From: CAZBEA01 sp964490835 | GTDB taxonomy: Bacteria > Patescibacteriota > Microgenomatia > Levybacterales > GWA1-39-11 | Length of the DNA stretch: 9,061 bases | NCBI GenBank assembly: GCA_964490835.1 | Contig: CAZBEA010000041.1 | Coordinates: 1-9,061 of the forward strand | Direction of reading: 5' to 3' | In this document: positions 6,831 to 9,061 of the stretch, piece by piece | How positions within the stretch are numbered: position 1 is the first letter of the stretch | How the letters are laid out: every line of letters begins with the position of its first letter | The notes under the pieces: model-generated | Databases searched by the model: none | Told to the model about the DNA's origin: nothing | What the model saw: the letters and a program-made list of their open reading frames with translations, nothing else | Translations under genes and position numbers: made by a program

Positions 6831-7508
6831 ATGAGTTTTGAAACTATTCAACAGTCGATTGCTAGCGGAGAGTTCTTGCAACATGCAGAAATTGCGAGAA
6901 AAAAAGAAACTCCCAGGTCTTTAGTGCATATATTGGCCGATGACATGGTACGTGTCGGGGTTGACGGAATTGTTTCATTCACAAATTCACGGATCGATCG
7001 AACAAAGAAAACGTTAGAATTAGATGCTCAATATCATAACGATTTAAGAGAAGTATGTCGGGACGATCTGGGAATGCTATTTTTAGGAACTTCGGTTTTG
7101 GCGATCGAGGATTCAATCGTCGAGGGATACTTTTCGTTGAGAGCGCATTTGGATATGGTAAATGAGAGAATTAGGGTGTTGCCCTTTAGTTACTCGATTA
7201 CAGAGGACCAACTCAGATCACTTGATAAAGAAATAAACCCCGATACGAGAAGAAATATGGCTCGGCTTGCGGAAGCAGATCCAACTTTTGCTTCATTTTT
7301 CGATCCACAACACATTACAACCATGATCCCATACGGATTGAAGGGCTTCTTGTCGGGCGTAAAGGGTGTTGAACCGATCTTGGGAATCATGCCACGATAC
7401 AAACAATTTACTTCCCCCGTCATTCGGCCGAATACTCCGAATGCAGACGATGCCGAGGCGATGAAGCAATTTTTGGCCAATAAAGACAGATTGATCGCCA
7501 GTCTCTAA
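6831..7508 (+). CDS. Hypothetical protein, tandem paralogue copy 2 (225 aa)
   Basis: The family is not recognised. It is a homologue of the preceding gene's product. Matching blocks are R29-S-L with M39-V-R and S53-R-x-D-R, L85-G-T-x(5)-E93-D-S-I-x-E-G, N111-E, the E148-A-D-P-T-F-x-x-F-F block (148-157), and P182-x(5)-M-P-R-Y-K ending near V197-x-R-P. The two proteins are nearly equal in length and align end to end apart from the N-terminal ~25 residues and the region around 55-80, which fits an old tandem duplication; nucleotide similarity looks low by eye. No signal peptide, membrane segment or known catalytic motif is seen. It is followed after 78 bp by the FBPase gene, which also has its own -10. 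Confidence 0.8.
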   Translation: MSFETIQQSIASGEFLQHAEIARKKETPRSLVHILADDMVRVGVDGIVSFTNSRIDRTKKTLELDAQYHNDLREVCRDDLGMLFLGTSVLAIEDSIVEGYFSLRAHLDMVNERIRVLPFSYSITEDQLRSLDKEINPDTRRNMARLAEADPTFASFFDPQHITTMIPYGLKGFLSGVKGVEPILGIMPRYKQFTSPVIRPNTPNADDAEAMKQFLANKDRLIASL

Positions 7509-7573
7509 CGCATTTTCTCCGTATGTCAGGATTTTGACCAAAGAAAGTCAAGATTTGTCGGAAAACGGTGGTG

Positions 7574-7579
7574 TAAGAT
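7574..7579 (+). promoter_or_regulatory. Probable -10 element of the FBPase gene
   Basis: TAAGAT ends 7 nt before the ATG at 7587, the same spacing as the other genes here. No convincing -35 lies at 16-18 bp; TTGACC (7534-7539) is too far away. There is no Shine-Dalgarno sequence. Confidence 0.45.
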
Positions 7580-7586
7580 ACCCCTT

Positions 7587-8669
7587 ATGGTACTAGCCGA
7601 AAGCTCCGCACGACCCGATCTGCATGTACAACTCGCCCCTGAATTATACCCAAACCCCGAGCTTGTAAGGCATCATATGAAAGCCGTTACTTTGGCGGCA
7701 GCTATTTCTTCAGCCGAGATCATTTCACAATTCACTCCCGTTCCTGATGGGCAAAAATTATCAGACCGGGATAAAAAAATAAGAGTTGGAGTTCTGGATA
7801 GTATGGCCGCATCCCGATACGAGGATTACTTGGCAAGAATGGTGCCATTTATAGTGTTGAGTGTTGGGAGTGAAGGTGAAAAGGAATTAGAAAAGATTGG
7901 TGAGGCGATGCCAACAGTATTGGGGGAACATGGCTCCGGGATACAAAAAATCAGCATTGTTAATGATGTGGTTGAAGGTACTACTGCAGCTGCCCATGGC
8001 CGCCCGGGGGCAATTTCGGTGCTGGCGGCAAGTACGTATGGAGGGCTTATGCCAACGCCTCAAGGCGTAAATTATATGGAAAAGTTCTTCGGGCCTCCTC
8101 AAGTAGCAGGCAAAATAAATATAGATGCAGAAGTTGAAGAAAATCTTGAAATAGTTCGCGATGTATTCGGAGTAGAAAAAGGAAGAATTCATGTCGTAAC
8201 GATGAATAGAAAAACCAATCAAAGAATTATCGATGGCACCCGTAACTTCGGTGCCGATCTTGTTACTCTTGAGGCTGGAGATTTAGTCCCATCACTTCTC
8301 GCAATGACTGGTCCGACAAATGCTCAAGAAGACGTATATCTCGTAATGGGAAGAGGAGGATTTGAAGAAGGAATAATTGCGGCCGCTGCAGGACGTGCTT
8401 TAGGATCTCATGTTGAAGCCAAAATTTGGAGAGCATCGAAAGACGATAAAGATCTACCCCAACAAGGTGAGCGAGTTTTAACAATTGATGATCTGGTGCC
8501 GGGATTTAAAGAACATAGTTTTGTGACTTTTACACCGATAACAGAAGATAAATGGTTTGGAATTCCAGGAGTGAGGATTAATGGTGATATTCAAGCAAAT
8601 ACTGTGCTTTTAAGTTCTGAAGGACTTACGATAAATCAAGTTGCTGAGGCATCACCTTACAGTAATTAA
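7587..8669 (+). CDS. glpX: Class II fructose-1,6-bisphosphatase homologue (GlpX-like)
   Basis: This 360-aa cytosolic enzyme probably dephosphorylates fructose-1,6-bisphosphate to fructose-6-phosphate (gluconeogenesis / sugar-phosphate supply). It aligns along the length of GlpX: D127-V-V-E130-G-T-T corresponds to D85-P-I-E-G-T of E. coli GlpX, followed by an A-I-S-V-L-A block (142-147), Y163-M-E-K, I177-N-I-D, the H202-V-V-T core, E229-x-G-D, G257-G-F-E-E261-G (E. coli GGAPEG, E213) and the C-terminal N332-G-D-I. Metal-site residues seem kept at D127, E261 and E96/E98, though the E. coli GEGE element reads G94-S-E-G-E with one insertion. K63 matches K29, but by my hand alignment V67 sits where E. 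coli has metal ligand D33. That makes this a divergent member, and a related sugar phosphatase activity is possible. It overlaps the convergent gene to its right by 4 bp. Confidence 0.85.
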   Translation: MVLAESSARPDLHVQLAPELYPNPELVRHHMKAVTLAAAISSAEIISQFTPVPDGQKLSDRDKKIRVGVLDSMAASRYEDYLARMVPFIVLSVGSEGEKELEKIGEAMPTVLGEHGSGIQKISIVNDVVEGTTAAAHGRPGAISVLAASTYGGLMPTPQGVNYMEKFFGPPQVAGKINIDAEVEENLEIVRDVFGVEKGRIHVVTMNRKTNQRIIDGTRNFGADLVTLEAGDLVPSLLAMTGPTNAQEDVYLVMGRGGFEEGIIAAAAGRALGSHVEAKIWRASKDDKDLPQQGERVLTIDDLVPGFKEHSFVTFTPITEDKWFGIPGVRINGDIQANTVLLSSEGLTINQVAEASPYSN

Positions 8670-9061
8670 AACATCTCTTTTGATAGGGGCCTTTGACCTT
8701 CTGAAGTAAATGCATTTCTTTCTAGAAAATTCCTATACATAATAGACATCTCACTTGTCCATTTAAGTGCGTCCTGAATTTTTGTAGTCATCCCATCGCC
8801 TTCGACTTGTCTATCATATTCATGCCTTGTCACGTTGCCCAGAATCGTATCCATTACTAACTTTGAGTAGTCTCTGTCATTTTGAAGTCCTTGTTTGAAG
8901 CCATCAAAGACAGGAGTTTCTTTAAAATAATACTGAAACAATTTTTCAACGTTATGTTTGCCATCGTCTGGGCGGCCTGCGTCATCTATTAATGGAATTC
9001 CCATGGCAATTAACGTTCTTCTTCCTATAGCAATTGGTGCTTCAAGTGCCCGTTGTAAGAT
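8666..9061 (-). CDS. Hypothetical protein, 5' end cut by the right edge
   Basis: The family is not recognised. The frame has an ATG at 9002-9004, but it stays open for 19 more codons up to the window edge, with protein-like sequence (ILQRALEAPIAIGRRTLIA), so the gene most likely begins outside the window. The visible 131 residues are soluble-looking and helical, with a charged C-terminal half and no known motif. Ends with TAA, convergent with the FBPase gene; the two stop codons share the TTAA at 8666-8669. I see no similarity to the other unknown proteins in this window. Confidence 0.65.
   Translation of the reverse strand: MLQRALEAPIAIGRRTLIAMGIPLIDDAGRPDDGKHNVEKLFQYYFKETPVFDGFKQGLQNDRDYSKLVMDTILGNVTRHEYDRQVEGDGMTTKIQDALKWTSEMSIMYRNFLERNAFTSEGQRPLSKEMF

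Noticed and set aside
7534..7551. Inverted repeat TTGAC-N8-GTCAA as a terminator after paralogue 2
   Set aside because: The stem is only 5 bp with a large loop and no following T-run; could be chance or a weak operator.
9002..9004. ATG as the true start of the right-edge gene
   Set aside because: The frame stays open for 19 protein-like codons to the edge, and there is no -10 at the 6-8 nt spacing seen elsewhere.

Overview
The window looks like a piece of a streamlined bacterial chromosome, most plausibly a Patescibacteria/CPR-type genome. That is inference: it rests on the bacterial L33 and RNase HII genes, moderately AT-rich base composition, several proteins I cannot assign to any family, genes packed singly with short gaps, absence of clear Shine-Dalgarno sequences, and a large membrane O-mannosyltransferase-like protein. 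There is no rRNA, tRNA, CRISPR array or insertion sequence. UGA acts as a normal stop (the PAP2 gene ends with it), so this is not a lineage that reads UGA as glycine.

Layout, left to right. A possible 3' end of a plus-strand gene (2-73) is followed by rpmG (ribosomal protein L33, 130-303), which is too short to show up in ordinary ORF lists. Convergent to it is an unknown 233-aa gene (321-1022, minus), then a PAP2-family membrane phosphatase (1070-1789, minus). A 65-bp divergent promoter region separates the phosphatase from a three-domain CYTH / uridine-kinase-like / CYTH protein (1855-3588, plus). Next is a polytopic GT-C glycosyltransferase with four C-terminal TPRs (3634-5397, plus), whose 3' end overlaps convergent rnhB (5387-6046, minus). 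A second 34-bp divergent promoter region leads to two tandem paralogous genes of unknown family (6081-6752 and 6831-7508, plus). Then comes a class II fructose-1,6-bisphosphatase homologue (7587-8669, plus), overlapping by 4 bp a partial unknown gene that runs off the right edge (8666-9061, minus).

The most striking global feature is transcription architecture. Seven of nine genes with a visible start have a -10 hexamer ending 6-8 nt before the ATG, so transcripts should begin at or within a base or two of the start codon (leaderless mRNA). The other two (the PAP2 gene and rnhB) have an 11-nt spacing, implying at most a few leader bases. Each gene seems to be its own transcription unit, even neighbours in the same direction, and no intrinsic terminator is visible at any 3' end.

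The genes do not form one obvious pathway. L33 and RNase HII are housekeeping; the FBPase homologue points to gluconeogenesis or sugar-phosphate supply. The PAP2 phosphatase and the GT-C enzyme could both act on polyprenyl-phosphate carriers in cell-envelope glycosylation (inference). The CYTH-kinase-CYTH fusion and the tandem paralogous pair are the best candidates for undescribed biology.
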